A stretch of 64,000 nt of DNA from Aquipseudomonas alcaligenes NBRC 14159 (GCF_000467105.1 NZ_BATI01000018.1:91915-155914), one strand, 5' to 3'; numbered from the stretch's first letter, positions 38,966-55,885 are shown. Program-made: numbers and translations. Notes: a model not told the origin generated them from the letters alone.

Positions 38966-39738
38966 GTCTGATCGACCCTCGCGCCATCATCGATCCGTCG
39001 GCCAAGCTGGCTGCGGATGTCCAGGTCGGCCCTTGGTCGATCATCGGGCCCGATGTGGAAATCGGCGAGGGTACCGTGGTCGGTCCGCATGTCGTGCTCA
39101 AGGGGCCGACCGTGATCGGCAAGCACAACAAGATCTACCAGTTTTCCTCGGTGGGCGAGGATACCCCTGACCTCAAGTACAAGGGCGAGCCCACCCGGCT
39201 GGTGATCGGCGATCACAATGTGATTCGCGAAGGCGTGACCATCCACCGTGGCACCGTGCAGGATCGCAGCGAAACCACCATCGGCAGTCACAACCTGCTG
39301 ATGGCCTATGTACATGTCGGCCACGACAGCGTGATCGGCAACCACTGCATCCTGGTCAACAACACTGCGCTGGCCGGTCATGTGTGGGTCGACGACTGGG
39401 CGATCCTCTCCGGCTTCACCCTGGTTCACCAGTTCTGCCGCATTGGCGCCCACAGCTTCTCCGGCATGGGCACGGCCATCGGCAAGGACGTACCGGCTTA
39501 CGTCACCGTCTTCGGCAACCCCGCCGAGGCGCGCAGCATGAATTTCGAGGGCATGCGTCGCCGCGGCTTCAGTGCCGAGGCCATCGCCGCCCTGCGTCGC
39601 GCCTACAAGGTGGTCTATCGTCAGGGCCTGACCGTCGAGCAGGCACTGGCCGAGCTGGCCGAGTCCGCTGCCCAGTTCCCGGAAGTCGCGGTGTTCCGCG
39701 ATTCCGTTCAGGCTTCGACCCGCGGCATCACCCGCTGA
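38962..39738 (+). CDS. lpxA: UDP-N-acetylglucosamine 3-O-acyltransferase
   Basis: 258 residues, trimeric beta-helix enzyme of the first lipid A step. Catalytic H121 is in HVGHD. Residue 169 is methionine in SGMGTAIG, the residue that in P. aeruginosa LpxA sets selectivity for C10 3-hydroxyacyl chains (E. coli has glycine at the matching position and uses C14). Overlaps fabZ by 4 bases; lpxB begins 2 bases after its stop. Confidence 0.97.
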   Translation: MSLIDPRAIIDPSAKLAADVQVGPWSIIGPDVEIGEGTVVGPHVVLKGPTVIGKHNKIYQFSSVGEDTPDLKYKGEPTRLVIGDHNVIREGVTIHRGTVQDRSETTIGSHNLLMAYVHVGHDSVIGNHCILVNNTALAGHVWVDDWAILSGFTLVHQFCRIGAHSFSGMGTAIGKDVPAYVTVFGNPAEARSMNFEGMRRRGFSAEAIAALRRAYKVVYRQGLTVEQALAELAESAAQFPEVAVFRDSVQASTRGITR

Positions 39739-39739
39739 T

Positions 39740-40873
39740 ATGAGTTGCCCCCTCCGCGTGGCGCTGGTGGCCGGCGAGGCCTCCGGCGATATCCTCGGCG
39801 CCGGCCTGATGCAGGCGCTCAAGCAGCAACATCCGCAGATCGAATTCATCGGCGTCGGCGGTCCGCGCATGGAGGCCGAGGGCCTGGTCTCCGCCTTCCC
39901 CATGGAGCGTCTGGCTGTGATGGGCCTGGTCGAGGTGCTGGGGCGCCTGCGCGAGCTGCTGGCGCGGCGCAAGCGCCTGATCCGGGAGCTGGTCGCGGCC
40001 CGGCCAGACGTGTTCATCGGCATCGATGCTCCGGATTTCAACCTGACCCTCGAGCTCAAGCTGCGCCAGGCCGGCATCAAGACCGTGCACTACGTCAGCC
40101 CTTCGGTATGGGCCTGGCGGCAGAAGCGCGTGCTGAAGATTCGCGATGCCTGCGACCTGATGCTGACGCTGTTCCCCTTCGAGGCGCGTTTCTACCTGGA
40201 GCATCAGGTGCCGGTGCGCTTCGTCGGCCACCCATTGGCCAACACCATACCGCTGCAGGCCGACCGCGTCGGCGCCCGCGAGGCGCTCGGCCTGGCGCCG
40301 GATGAGCCGGTGGTGGCCCTGCTGCCGGGTAGCCGGGGTGGCGAAGTGGCGCGCCTCGGCGCGCTGTTCCTCGATGCCGCCGAGCGCCTGCGCACGCTGC
40401 GCCCCGGTATCCGCTTCGTGCTGCCCTGTGCCAATGCCGAGCGCCGCGCGCAGCTGGAGGCCATGCTGGCCGGGCGCAACCTGCCGCTGCTGTTGCTCGA
40501 TGGCCGCTCCCATGAGGCGCTGGCCGCCTGCGACGCAGTCCTGATCGCCTCCGGTACCGCCACCCTGGAAGCCCTGCTGCACAAACGGCCGATGGTGGTG
40601 GCCTACAAGGTGGCGCCGCTGACCTACCGTATCCTCAAGCGCCTGGTGAAGAGCCCTTATATTTCGTTGCCCAACCTGCTGGCCGAGCGTTTGCTGGTGC
40701 CCGAGCTGATTCAGGATGCCGCGACACCGGACGCCCTGGCCCAGACGCTGGCGCCGCTGCTGGACGATGGCGCGGTGCAGACCGAAGGCTTCGACGTTAT
40801 CCACCGCGCGTTGCGCCAGGATGCCTCGCAGCAGGCCGCCGACGCCGTGCTCAAGCTGGTTGGGCAGGCCTGA
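39740..40873 (+). CDS. lpxB: Lipid A disaccharide synthase
   Basis: 377 residues, GT-B glycosyltransferase of family 19. It joins UDP-2,3-diacylglucosamine and lipid X. The N-terminal [18 protein letters not shown] block, the [10 protein letters not shown] segment and the [12 protein letters not shown] loop are characteristic. Start at 39740, 2 bases after the lpxA stop; the rnhB ATG overlaps its stop. Confidence 0.96.
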   Translation: MSCPLRVALVAGEASGDILGAGLMQALKQQHPQIEFIGVGGPRMEAEGLVSAFPMERLAVMGLVEVLGRLRELLARRKRLIRELVAARPDVFIGIDAPDFNLTLELKLRQAGIKTVHYVSPSVWAWRQKRVLKIRDACDLMLTLFPFEARFYLEHQVPVRFVGHPLANTIPLQADRVGAREALGLAPDEPVVALLPGSRGGEVARLGALFLDAAERLRTLRPGIRFVLPCANAERRAQLEAMLAGRNLPLLLLDGRSHEALAACDAVLIASGTATLEALLHKRPMVVAYKVAPLTYRILKRLVKSPYISLPNLLAERLLVPELIQDAATPDALAQTLAPLLDDGAVQTEGFDVIHRALRQDASQQAADAVLKLVGQA

Positions 40874-41475
40874 TGCAGCTGGGTCTGGATTTCACGCTGG
40901 TCGAGGAGCTGGTCGCCGGCGTCGACGAGGTCGGTCGCGGCCCGCTCTGTGGTCCGGTGGTCACCGCTGCGGTGATTCTCGACCCGGCCCGTCCCATCGT
41001 CGGTCTCAACGACTCGAAGAAGCTGACCGAGGCGCGCCGCGAGAAACTGTTCGACGAGATTCGCGAAAAGGCCCTGGCCTGGTGCATCGCCCGCGCCGAG
41101 GTGGAGGAGATCGACCAGCTGAATATCCTGCATGCCACCATGCTGGCCATGCAGCGTGCCGTCGAAGGCCTGAGCATCACGCCGAAACTGGCGCTGATCG
41201 ACGGCAACCGCTGCCCGAAGCTGGCGGTGCCCAGCGCCCCGGTAGTCGGTGGCGACGCCCAGGTGCCGGCGATCGCCGCCGCTTCGATCCTGGCCAAGGT
41301 CAGTCGTGATCGCGAGATGGCCGAGATGGAGAAGCTCTACCCCGGCTACGGCATCGGCGGGCACAAGGGTTATCCCACGCCGGTGCATCTGGAAGCGCTC
41401 AAGCGCCTGGGCGCCACGCCCATCCATCGGCGTTCGTTTGCGCCGGTACGCAATGTGCTTGAAGGGATCGAATAA
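40873..41475 (+). CDS. rnhB: Ribonuclease HII
   Basis: 200 residues. It cleaves RNA in RNA-DNA hybrids and at single misincorporated ribonucleotides. The catalytic D18-E19 of [15 protein letters not shown], the later acidic residues around NDSKKL and the SRD block are present. It starts on the last base of the lpxB stop codon. Its end lies 90 bases before dnaE. Confidence 0.96.
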   Translation: MQLGLDFTLVEELVAGVDEVGRGPLCGPVVTAAVILDPARPIVGLNDSKKLTEARREKLFDEIREKALAWCIARAEVEEIDQLNILHATMLAMQRAVEGLSITPKLALIDGNRCPKLAVPSAPVVGGDAQVPAIAAASILAKVSRDREMAEMEKLYPGYGIGGHKGYPTPVHLEALKRLGATPIHRRSFAPVRNVLEGIE

Positions 41476-41513
41476 GCGCCACACGGCGGGTTCGCAAGCT
41501 GATGTTTAAGTCG

Positions 41514-41535
41514 AGGCCCGGTACAATCCGGGCCT
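41514..41535 (+). terminator. Weak terminator-like hairpin before dnaE
   Basis: 8-bp stem (41514-41521 with 41528-41535, aggcccgg/ccgggcct), loop tacaat, followed by ttatcgttt. The loop also forms a -10-like TACAAT, so the element could carry a dnaE promoter. Both readings are uncertain. Confidence 0.45.
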
Positions 41536-41565
41536 TATCGTTTCTGTGTCACCAACGGGATTGCC

Positions 41566-45096
<3,531 letters not shown>

Positions 45097-45212
45097 GGGG
45101 CGGGCCTCGGGCTCGCCGTCTCGGCCTCGACCAGAGGCGCGCTATCCCTTAAGGTAGGCGCCACATGGAACACCGCCCGGCCCGCGGGGCCGCCGATGCT
45201 AGACGGACGCCT

Positions 45213-46163
45213 ATGAACCCGAACTTCCTCGACTTCGAACAGCCGATCGCCGACCTGCAAGCCAAGATCGAAGAGCTGCGCCTGGTGGGCAACGACAACG
45301 CGCTGAACATCAGCGACGAGATCTCCCGTCTGCAGGACAAGAGCAGCACGCTGACCGAGACCATCTTCGGTAACCTCAGCAGCTGGCAGATCTCCCAGCT
45401 TTCGCGTCACCCGCGCCGTCCCTACACCCTCGACTACATCGAGCACATCTTCACCGAATTCGACGAACTGCATGGCGATCGCCACTTCTCCGACGACGCC
45501 GCCATCGTTGGCGGTACCGCGCGCCTGGATGGCCAGCCGGTGATGGTCATCGGCCACCAGAAGGGCCGCGAGGTGCGCGAGAAGGTACGCCGCAACTTCG
45601 GCATGCCGCGTCCTGAGGGCTATCGCAAGGCCTGCCGCCTGATGGAAATGGCCGAGCGCTTCAAGCTGCCGATCCTCACCTTCATCGACACCCCCGGTGC
45701 CTACCCGGGTATCGACGCCGAGGAGCGCAACCAGAGCGAGGCCATCGCCTGGAACCTGCGCGTGATGGCGCGCCTGAAGACGCCGATCATCGCCACCGTG
45801 ATCGGCGAGGGTGGCTCCGGCGGTGCGCTGGCCATCGGCGTGTGCGACCAGCTGAACATGCTGCAGTACTCCACCTACTCGGTGATCTCGCCGGAAGGCT
45901 GCGCCTCGATCCTGTGGAAGACCGCCGAGAAGGCGCCGGATGCGGCCGAGGCCATGGGTATCACCGCCGAGCGTCTGAAGGGCCTGGGCATCGTCGACAA
46001 GGTGATCGCCGAACCGCTGGGCGGCGCCCATCGTGATCCGGCGGCCGCCGCCGAGTCGATCCGCCAGGAGCTGGTGGCCCAGCTGCAGAGCCTGCACAAG
46101 CTGGATACTGGCAAGCTGCTGGAGCGTCGCTACGAGCGCCTGATGAGCTACGGCGTCGCCTGA
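45213..46163 (+). CDS. accA: Acetyl-CoA carboxylase carboxyltransferase subunit alpha
   Basis: 316 residues, alpha subunit of the carboxyltransferase that makes malonyl-CoA with AccD. It has the [20 protein letters not shown] coiled start, the [16 protein letters not shown] segment and the [15 protein letters not shown] oxyanion-hole region. I used the family start (ATG 45213), but an in-frame ATG at 45165 has a better ribosome site (aaggtagg, 45151-45158) and would add 16 residues. Gene order dnaE-accA-tilS is as in P. aeruginosa. Confidence 0.95.
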   Translation: MNPNFLDFEQPIADLQAKIEELRLVGNDNALNISDEISRLQDKSSTLTETIFGNLSSWQISQLSRHPRRPYTLDYIEHIFTEFDELHGDRHFSDDAAIVGGTARLDGQPVMVIGHQKGREVREKVRRNFGMPRPEGYRKACRLMEMAERFKLPILTFIDTPGAYPGIDAEERNQSEAIAWNLRVMARLKTPIIATVIGEGGSGGALAIGVCDQLNMLQYSTYSVISPEGCASILWKTAEKAPDAAEAMGITAERLKGLGIVDKVIAEPLGGAHRDPAAAAESIRQELVAQLQSLHKLDTGKLLERRYERLMSYGVA

Positions 46164-46183
46164 CGCGCGCGGTGCATCATCTG

Positions 46184-46211
46184 CAACGGGCCTTCGGGCC
46201 CGTTGTTGTTT
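46184..46211 (+). terminator. Terminator between accA and tilS
   Basis: 9-bp stem (46184-46192 with 46197-46205, caacgggcc/ggcccgttg), stable tetraloop ttcg, then ttgttt. It lies 20 bases after the accA stop codon. Confidence 0.85.
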
Positions 46212-46222
46212 AAGCTGGCGGC

Positions 46223-47539
46223 ATGACTGCGCTCGAACTCTCCCTGATCGAATTTCTCCGCCCCTGGCGCGCGGCGCCGGCCTGGCGCATCGCTCTGTCC
46301 GGCGGCCTGGATTCGACCGTGCTGCTGCACTTGCTGGCGTCCCTGCGCGAGCGTGAAACCCTGCCGCCGCTGTCCGCCATGCATGTGCACCACGGCCTGC
46401 AGCCGGCGGCCGATGCCTGGCCAGAGCACTGCCAGGCGCTGTGCGACCGCCTCGGTGTGCCCCTGCATGTCGAGCGGGTGCGTGTTGACGACGGCCCCAG
46501 TCTCGAGCGGGCGGCGCGCGAGGCACGCTATGCCGCGTTTGCCGGGCAGCTGGGGGAGGGCGAGCTGCTGCTGACCGGACAGCACCGTGATGATCAGGCC
46601 GAGACCCTGCTGCTGCGTCTGCTGCGCGGCGCCGGCGTGCGTGGCCTGGGCGGCATGCCGCCGAGCCGTCGCCTGGGGGTTGGCTGGCTGGTACGGCCGC
46701 TGCTCAGGGTGTCCCGTACGGAACTGGAGTGCTACGCCCGGCAGCAGGGGCTGAGCTGGGTCGAGGACCCTTCGAACGCCGATACCCGGCTGGCGCGTAA
46801 CTTCCTGCGCCGCGAGGTGCTGCCGGCCCTGGCGCGCCACTGGCCGCAGGCGGCGGCGAACCTTTCGCGCAGCGCGCAGCACCTGCGCGAGGCCGAGCAG
46901 TTGCTGGGCGAGCTGGCCGAGCTGGACCTGCTGGCGGCGCATGACGAGGCGCCTTTCGCCTGGCTGGGATTGCCCTCGCTGGCGCTGGCCCCGCTGCTGG
47001 CGCTGTCCGAGTCGCGTCAGCGCAATGCCCTGCGGCATTGGCTGGCGCCCCGGACGCTGCTGCCGGATACCGAGCATTGGGCGGGCTGGCAGGATCTGCG
47101 CGATGCGGGCGTCGATGCCGGCCCGATATGGCGTCTGGCCGGAGGCGAGCTGAGACGCGCCGACGAACGGTTGTGGTGGCTATCCGGGCAATGGCTTCTG
47201 CCGCCATCGCTCCCTATGGCCTGGAGTGACTGCGCCCAGCCGCTGCCGTTGCCGAACAATGGTGTCGCTCAGCTGCTTGGCGCGCCGCCGGCCGGGCCGC
47301 TGCACCTGCGCTATCGCGCGGGCGGCGAGATCATGGCGCTGCCGGGGCGCGGCTGGCGTGATCTCAAACGCCTGCTCAACGAGCGTGCGCTGCCCGCCTT
47401 CGTGCGCGGGCGCCTGCCGCTGCTGTATCGCCACGACGAGCTGCTGGCGGTCGCTAACCTGCCCGGGCTGGACGGTTCGCAGCATGGCGCCTGGCAATTG
47501 CACTGGCAGCCGCCGACCAGCGCACAAGGTTTGAGCTGA
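46223..47539 (+). CDS. tilS: tRNA(Ile)-lysidine synthetase
   Basis: 438 residues. It attaches lysine to C34 of tRNA-Ile(CAU), changing its specificity to AUA. The PP-loop SGGLDST is at 26-32, followed by MHVHHGLQPAAD and GQHRDDQAETLLLRLLRG, and a C-terminal TilS domain. The ATG sits 11 bases past the accA terminator, so it must use read-through or a promoter within the hairpin. Confidence 0.95.
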   Translation: MTALELSLIEFLRPWRAAPAWRIALSGGLDSTVLLHLLASLRERETLPPLSAMHVHHGLQPAADAWPEHCQALCDRLGVPLHVERVRVDDGPSLERAAREARYAAFAGQLGEGELLLTGQHRDDQAETLLLRLLRGAGVRGLGGMPPSRRLGVGWLVRPLLRVSRTELECYARQQGLSWVEDPSNADTRLARNFLRREVLPALARHWPQAAANLSRSAQHLREAEQLLGELAELDLLAAHDEAPFAWLGLPSLALAPLLALSESRQRNALRHWLAPRTLLPDTEHWAGWQDLRDAGVDAGPIWRLAGGELRRADERLWWLSGQWLLPPSLPMAWSDCAQPLPLPNNGVAQLLGAPPAGPLHLRYRAGGEIMALPGRGWRDLKRLLNERALPAFVRGRLPLLYRHDELLAVANLPGLDGSQHGAWQLHWQPPTSAQGLS

Positions 47540-47559
47540 TAGACCCTTTCCGGTAGACT
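47531..47559 (+). promoter_or_regulatory. Candidate pyrG promoter
   Basis: TTGAGC (47531-47536) and TAGACT (47554-47559), spacing 17, overlapping the end of tilS. Each box matches 4 of 6. It would give a leader of about 130 bases before pyrG. Confidence 0.4.
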
Positions 47560-47621
47560 ACGCTCCCGTCTTGTTACTGCTTCTGTGGGCTCCCTCGGAA
47601 CCCGCAGTGCTTTGCTTATTT

Positions 47622-47643
47622 CAGGTTGGCCAAGGCCAGCCTG
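47622..47643 (+). promoter_or_regulatory. Structured hairpin in the pyrG leader
   Basis: Arms caggttggcc (47622-47631) and ggccagcctg (47634-47643) pair over 10 positions with one wobble. A second hairpin (about 47584-47606) lies just upstream. No U-run follows, so it is not a normal terminator; role unknown. Confidence 0.35.
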
Positions 47644-47666
47644 CGCTCTTACCCCGGCGGCGCTGA

Positions 47667-50181
<2,515 letters not shown>

Positions 50182-50232
50182 TTCGGCAATTCTCCGGTAA
50201 AGTGCGCGCCCGTTGGCCGTACCCTTACGTAA

Positions 50233-51543
<1,311 letters not shown>

Positions 51544-51561
51544 AAACTGCTGCGCTCGGCC

Positions 51562-51634
51562 AGGCGTTGTTGAAATCGGGTTCGGCATGCTCATTTACTG
51601 TATGTAAACTCCGCTGCCTCACCCGATTTCGCCT
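51562..51634. repeat. Long interrupted palindrome 3' of eno
   Basis: Mirror-symmetric element centred on 51601: GAAATCGGGT (51572-51581) pairs with ACCCGATTTC (51621-51630), GGCA (51584-51587) with TGCC (51615-51618), and TTTAC (51594-51598) with GTAAA (51604-51608). In all, 19 of 29 symmetric positions match. A further outer AGGC/GCCT pair (51562-51565 with 51631-51634) fits if the left side bulges. It lies between the eno stop and the terminator at 51683. Confidence 0.8.
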
Positions 51635-51682
51635 AGCTTGACCGTCGCTCGCGACGTTTTCAGTAGTCGGGCAAGAAATGGT

Positions 51683-51709
51683 AAAAGGGCAGCGCAAGCT
51701 GCCCTTTTT
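51683..51709 (+). terminator. Terminator between eno and ftsB
   Basis: Perfect 11-bp stem (51683-51693 with 51698-51708, aaaagggcagc/gctgccctttt), loop gcaa, T-run. Strong form. It ends only 21 bases before ftsB. Confidence 0.92.
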
Positions 51710-51729
51710 GTATGGATATTCGCGTCCCC

Positions 51730-52014
51730 ATGTCTAACAAAGCGCCTTACTGGCTGTTCGTCGCGCTCGTGCTGGTCCTGGCCGGCCTGCAGTATCGCCT
51801 GTGGGTGGGTGAGGGCAGCCTGGCCCAGGTCGCCGAGCTGCAGCGGCAGATCGATGAGCAAAAGGGCGAGAACGAGCGCCTGCTCGAGCGCAACCGCATC
51901 CTCGAGGCCGAGGTGCTGGAGCTGAAGAAAGGCATGGAGACCGTGGAAGAACGTGCCCGCCACGAACTGGGCATGGTCAAAGAGGGCGAGACCCTCTACC
52001 AGCTCGCCGAATGA
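51730..52014 (+). CDS. ftsB: Cell division protein FtsB
   Basis: 94 residues. One membrane helix (about 8-25), then a leucine-zipper-like coiled coil (about 28-70), the topology of FtsB, which links FtsQ and FtsL in the divisome. Start at 51730 (MSNKAPYWLF) gives the family length; an in-frame ATG at 51712 would add six residues. Neither has a clear ribosome site. It overlaps ispD by 4 bases. Confidence 0.93.
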   Translation: MSNKAPYWLFVALVLVLAGLQYRLWVGEGSLAQVAELQRQIDEQKGENERLLERNRILEAEVLELKKGMETVEERARHELGMVKEGETLYQLAE

Positions 52015-52721
52015 CCGCGCACGAACTTCCCCCCTTCTGGGTGGTAATTCCCGCCGCCGGCATCGGCTCGCGCATGCGTGCCGACCGTCCAAAGCAGTAC
52101 CTGCAGCTGGCCGGGCGGACCATCCTCGAACACACCCTCGACTGTTTCCTCGATCATCCGCGCCTCAAGGGCCTGGTGCTCAGCCTGGCGGCGGACGATC
52201 CCTTCTGGCCTGCCCTGCCTTGCGCCACTGATCCGCGCATCCAGCGCGTCGAAGGCGGTGCCGAGCGTGCCGATTCGGTGCTGGCCGGGCTGTTGCGTCT
52301 TGTCGAACTGGGGGCGCAGGAAGGCGACTGGGTGCTGGTGCATGATGCCGCGCGACCCAACCTGGCGCGCAGTGATCTGGACCGACTGCTTGCCGAGCTG
52401 GCCGATGATCCGGTCGGCGGCCTGCTGGCGGTGCCGGCGCGCGATACCCTCAAGCGCATCGGCGCGGATGGTCGGGTAGCGGAGACGGTGGATCGCAGCC
52501 TGATCTGGCAGGCTTATACGCCGCAGATGTTCCGTTTCGCCGCGCTGCATCGCGCCCTGGCCGATGCGCTGGTGGCCGGGGTGGCGGTGACCGACGAGGC
52601 ATCGGCCCTGGAATGGGTCGGGCAGGCACCGAGGCTGGTGGAGGGGCGGGCGGACAACCTGAAGATTACCCGCCCGGAAGATCTGGAGTGGTTGCGCCAG
52701 CGCTGGGCGCACAAGCACTGA
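52011..52721 (+). CDS. ispD: 2-C-methyl-D-erythritol 4-phosphate cytidylyltransferase
   Basis: 236 residues, third enzyme of the MEP pathway. The N-terminal CTP-binding motif PAAGIGSRMRADRPKQYLQL and VHDAARP are present. It overlaps ftsB by 4 bases (ATGA). No ispF follows it in this window. Confidence 0.96.
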   Translation: MTAHELPPFWVVIPAAGIGSRMRADRPKQYLQLAGRTILEHTLDCFLDHPRLKGLVLSLAADDPFWPALPCATDPRIQRVEGGAERADSVLAGLLRLVELGAQEGDWVLVHDAARPNLARSDLDRLLAELADDPVGGLLAVPARDTLKRIGADGRVAETVDRSLIWQAYTPQMFRFAALHRALADALVAGVAVTDEASALEWVGQAPRLVEGRADNLKITRPEDLEWLRQRWAHKH

Positions 52722-52725
52722 GGAA

Positions 52726-52749
52726 AACGGCGGGACCATGCGCCCCGCC
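52726..52749 (-). terminator. Possible terminator of the chemoreceptor gene
   Basis: 6-bp GC stem (52729-52734 with 52744-52749, ggcggg/cccgcc), 9-base loop; on the minus strand it is followed by gttttcc. It lies in the convergent gap between ispD and the chemoreceptor. Weak. Confidence 0.4.
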
Positions 52750-52755
52750 TGCGAA

Positions 52756-54894
52756 CTACACCCTAAACTGATTGATCAGCCGCCGCTGCTGCTCGGCCAG
52801 CTTGGTCAGCTCGGAGCTGGCGGCGCTGGCTTCGTCCGCGCCGCTGGCCACCTCGGCCGCTACCTGGCCGATGTTGGTGACGTTGCGGTTGATGTCTTCC
52901 GCGACCGCGCTCTGCTCCTCGGCGGCGCTGGCGATCTGGGTGTTCATGTCGTTGATCACCGACACCGCCTGGGTGATCTCCTCCAGCGCCGAGGCGGCGA
53001 TCTGCGCCTGCTGCACGCTGTCGTCGGTGCGTGCCTGGCTCTGCTCCATCACGCTCACCACTTCGCGGGTGCCGTGCTGCAGCTGCTGGATCATCGACTG
53101 GATTTCCTCGGTCGCCTGCTGGGTCTTCTGTGCCAGGTTGCGCACCTCGTCCGCCACCACGGCAAAGCCGTGGCCCTGCTCGCCGGCGCGGGCCGCCTCG
53201 ATGGCGGCGTTGAGGGCCAGCAGGTTGGTCTGCTCGGCGATGCCACGGATGGCCACCAGGATGGCATTGATGTTCTCGCTGTCCTTGGCCAGGTTCTGTA
53301 CCACGCCGACGGCACGACCAATTTCACCGGCCAGGGCCGAGATGGCTCGGGCAGTGCCCTCGACGATGCGCTTGCCGTCGTTGGCCGAGCGGTCAGCATG
53401 GCTGGCCGCTTCGGCGGCCTGGGTGGCGTTACGCGCCACGTCCTGGGCGGTGGCGGTCATCTCGTGCACGGCGGTGGCGACCTGGTCGATCTCAGCCATC
53501 TGCCGCTGTACGCCCTGGTTGGTACGGATGGCGATGTCGGCGGTGTGCTCGGACGAATCGCTGACCTTCTGCACCGAGCCAACCACGTCGCGGATCATGT
53601 TCTGCAGTTTGTTGAGGAAGGTGTTGAAGCCGCCGGCGATCTGCCCCAGTTCGTCGGCACGGTCCACCTGCAGGCGCACGGTCAGGTCGCCATCGCCTTT
53701 GGCGATATCGTCGAGCATGGCCGCCATCTCTTTCAGGGGGCGGGCGATGCCATGGCCGACGAACCAGATCACCAGCAGGCCGAAGGCGGCCACCAGCAGG
53801 CCGATCAGGGCCATGCCGAAGGTGTCCTCGTTGGCCTGGACGGCCAGGTCGTCCTGCAGCTGATGCAGTTCGGCCAGCACGGCCTTGGCCGGCAGCTCGA
53901 TGGCCAGGGCCCAGCGCGTGGAGGTCCCGGCTACCTGGAAGGGCAGCAGTAACTGATACAGATTCTGTTCTTCGTCGCGCTTGAGGATCGGCTCGGTACC
54001 CGTGCTTTGCTTGAGGCGATCCAGCAGCTCGGCATCGAGAACCTTGGCGGCCGGCTGGCCGACCAGCGTAGCGTCCTCGGTCGCGGCGATCAGCGTGCCG
54101 TTGGCGGCGATCAGGGCCAGCTCGCCAGCGCCCTCATACAGGGCGCCATTGGCACTGGTGAGCAGGCCCTGGATGAAGTCCAGCGCCAGGTCGTTGCCGA
54201 CCACCCCCTTGAACTGGCCATCGACCAGGATCGGTGCGTTGAACGACGACACCAGTACCTGCTTGCCGCCGAAGTCATAGGAGGCGGGGTCGATCACGCA
54301 GGGCTGCTTGCTGGCCTTGGGGCACAGGTAGTACTCGCCTTCGCGCACACCGGTGGGTAGCAGCTTCTCGCTCTCCATCTGCACGGCGGTCAGCGGGGCG
54401 ACCTTGAGCTGGCCGCCGTCGCGGTACCACCAGGGCATGAAGCGCCCGGTGGCGTCGTAGCCGTTGGCTTCCTGGCCGGCGTAGAGATCGTCGTCCTGGT
54501 CGAAGGCGTTGGGTTCCCAGCCGATGTAGAGATCGATCAGCTCTGGATTCTTGTCGAGATAGACGGAGATCAGCGCCGACAGCTCGTCGCGGCTCAGACT
54601 GACCTTGGCCGCACCATCCGCCCCCGGGGTCATCTGGCTGTTCAGGGTGGCGAGTGACTTGGAGAGGGTCATGGGCGCCTCGAACTGGCGCTGCAGCTTG
54701 CCGACCTGGGCTTCGGCCAGGGCGATCAGGCGCTGGTCGATGACCTGTTCCAGCAGGCTCTGGGTGCGCTCATGCACCAGGTCCTGGGTGCGCGATCCGG
54801 CGAACAGGGCGTAGAGCACCAGTGCCACGACAACGGCCAGTACGCTGGCGCCTGCCAGGACGACCACGGAAAACTGGATGGACTTGAAGCGCAT
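52756..54894 (-). CDS. Methyl-accepting chemotaxis protein, dCache sensor
   Basis: 712 residues. TM1 (about 10-32), a large periplasmic dCache-type sensor (about 35-355), TM2 (about 361-381), a HAMP domain, then the conserved signalling helix pair with the tip [19 protein letters not shown]. The sensor has an aromatic-rich ligand-pocket stretch ([11 protein letters not shown]). The ligand cannot be told from this. No C-terminal CheR-binding pentapeptide (xWxxF) is seen; the protein ends INQFRV. A sigma-28 promoter precedes it. Confidence 0.95.
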   Translation of the reverse strand: MRFKSIQFSVVVLAGASVLAVVVALVLYALFAGSRTQDLVHERTQSLLEQVIDQRLIALAEAQVGKLQRQFEAPMTLSKSLATLNSQMTPGADGAAKVSLSRDELSALISVYLDKNPELIDLYIGWEPNAFDQDDDLYAGQEANGYDATGRFMPWWYRDGGQLKVAPLTAVQMESEKLLPTGVREGEYYLCPKASKQPCVIDPASYDFGGKQVLVSSFNAPILVDGQFKGVVGNDLALDFIQGLLTSANGALYEGAGELALIAANGTLIAATEDATLVGQPAAKVLDAELLDRLKQSTGTEPILKRDEEQNLYQLLLPFQVAGTSTRWALAIELPAKAVLAELHQLQDDLAVQANEDTFGMALIGLLVAAFGLLVIWFVGHGIARPLKEMAAMLDDIAKGDGDLTVRLQVDRADELGQIAGGFNTFLNKLQNMIRDVVGSVQKVSDSSEHTADIAIRTNQGVQRQMAEIDQVATAVHEMTATAQDVARNATQAAEAASHADRSANDGKRIVEGTARAISALAGEIGRAVGVVQNLAKDSENINAILVAIRGIAEQTNLLALNAAIEAARAGEQGHGFAVVADEVRNLAQKTQQATEEIQSMIQQLQHGTREVVSVMEQSQARTDDSVQQAQIAASALEEITQAVSVINDMNTQIASAAEEQSAVAEDINRNVTNIGQVAAEVASGADEASAASSELTKLAEQQRRLINQFRV

Positions 54895-54930
54895 AGGGAC
54901 TCCACATCATCGGGTTACACCTGTCCCTGG

Positions 54931-54958
54931 TTATCGGCTGTTGGGCGCTAAAGCATTA
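54931..54958 (-). promoter_or_regulatory. Sigma-28 (FliA) promoter of the chemoreceptor
   Basis: On the minus strand, the -10 element GCCGATAA (54931-54938) matches the FliA consensus exactly, and TAATGCTT (54951-54958) matches 6 of 8 positions of TAAAGTTT, with the spacing of this class. It starts 37 bases before the ATG. This ties the receptor to the flagellar/motility regulon. Confidence 0.75.
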
Positions 54959-55066
54959 ACGTCCTCTGCAACTAGCAAAGATGGCCGATGGTCAGAGTGC
55001 AAGCCGGACGTTGTTCCATGATGCGCGGCCGCCTAGCATATGCCCCTGTATTCGCGGAGATTTGAT

Positions 55067-55882
55067 ATGCACACCCTGTTTCGCCTCTCGGTTCTTGCTG
55101 CGGTTTCCCTGCTGACGGCCTGTCAGGCCGTGAATACCACCAGCGGAGGCGCCGTGGGCGTGGAGCGCAAGCAGTACATGTTCAGCATGCTCTCGGCTCA
55201 GGAGGTCGACAGCATGTATGCCCAGGCCTACCAGCAGACCCTGAGCCAGGCCGCCAGCCAGGGCGTGCTGGACAAGAGCAGCAGGAATGCCCAGCGCGTC
55301 CAGACCATCGCCCGCCGGCTGATTGCCCAGGCGCCGGTGTTTCGCGCCGATGCCGCGCAGTGGAACTGGCAGGTCAACCTGATCGACAGTGAGGAGCTCA
55401 ACGCCAACTGCGGGCCTGGCGGCAAGATCATCGTCTACAGCGGCCTGATCGAGCGGCTGCAGCTGACGGATGCGGAGCTGGCGGCGGTGATGGGGCACGA
55501 AATCGCCCACGCTCTGCGCGAGCACAGCCGCGAGGCCATGTCCAAGGCTTACGGTACGCAAATGGCCACCCAGGTGGGGGCGGCCCTGCTGGGGCTGGGC
55601 GATGCCGGCAAGCAGATGGCCGATACCGGCGTCGAATACCTGATGATGCTGCCCAACAGCCGTTCCAACGAGAACGAGGCGGACATCATCGGCCTGGAGC
55701 TCTCCGCGCGTGCCGGTTACGACCCGAACGCGGCGATCAGCCTGTGGCAGAAGATGAGCAAGGCGGGCGGTGGTGCGCCTCCGGAATTCATGAGCACCCA
55801 CCCTTCGTCGAGCAGTCGCATCGCTGCCCTGCAGGCGGCCATTCCCAAGGTGATGCCGCTTTACCAGCAGGCCAGGAAGTAA
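55067..55882 (+). CDS. M48 family metalloprotease lipoprotein
   Basis: 271 residues with a lipoprotein signal and lipobox SLLTAC (C19). The zinc motif HEIAH is at 144-148 and the third ligand is a glutamate in NENEADIIG. It resembles the LoiP/YggG-like group of M48 proteases that act in envelope quality control. It has no TPR part, unlike BepA. It stands alone, with ribosome site ggaga 6 bases before the ATG. The start at 55067 keeps the signal peptide. Confidence 0.9.
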   Translation: MHTLFRLSVLAAVSLLTACQAVNTTSGGAVGVERKQYMFSMLSAQEVDSMYAQAYQQTLSQAASQGVLDKSSRNAQRVQTIARRLIAQAPVFRADAAQWNWQVNLIDSEELNANCGPGGKIIVYSGLIERLQLTDAELAAVMGHEIAHALREHSREAMSKAYGTQMATQVGAALLGLGDAGKQMADTGVEYLMMLPNSRSNENEADIIGLELSARAGYDPNAAISLWQKMSKAGGGAPPEFMSTHPSSSSRIAALQAAIPKVMPLYQQARK

Positions 55883-55885
55883 GGA

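Noticed and set aside
51590..51610. LexA-like box ctgtatgtaaac near 51600
   Set aside because: It lacks the 3' CAG half of the LexA consensus and is fully explained as the centre of the larger palindrome.
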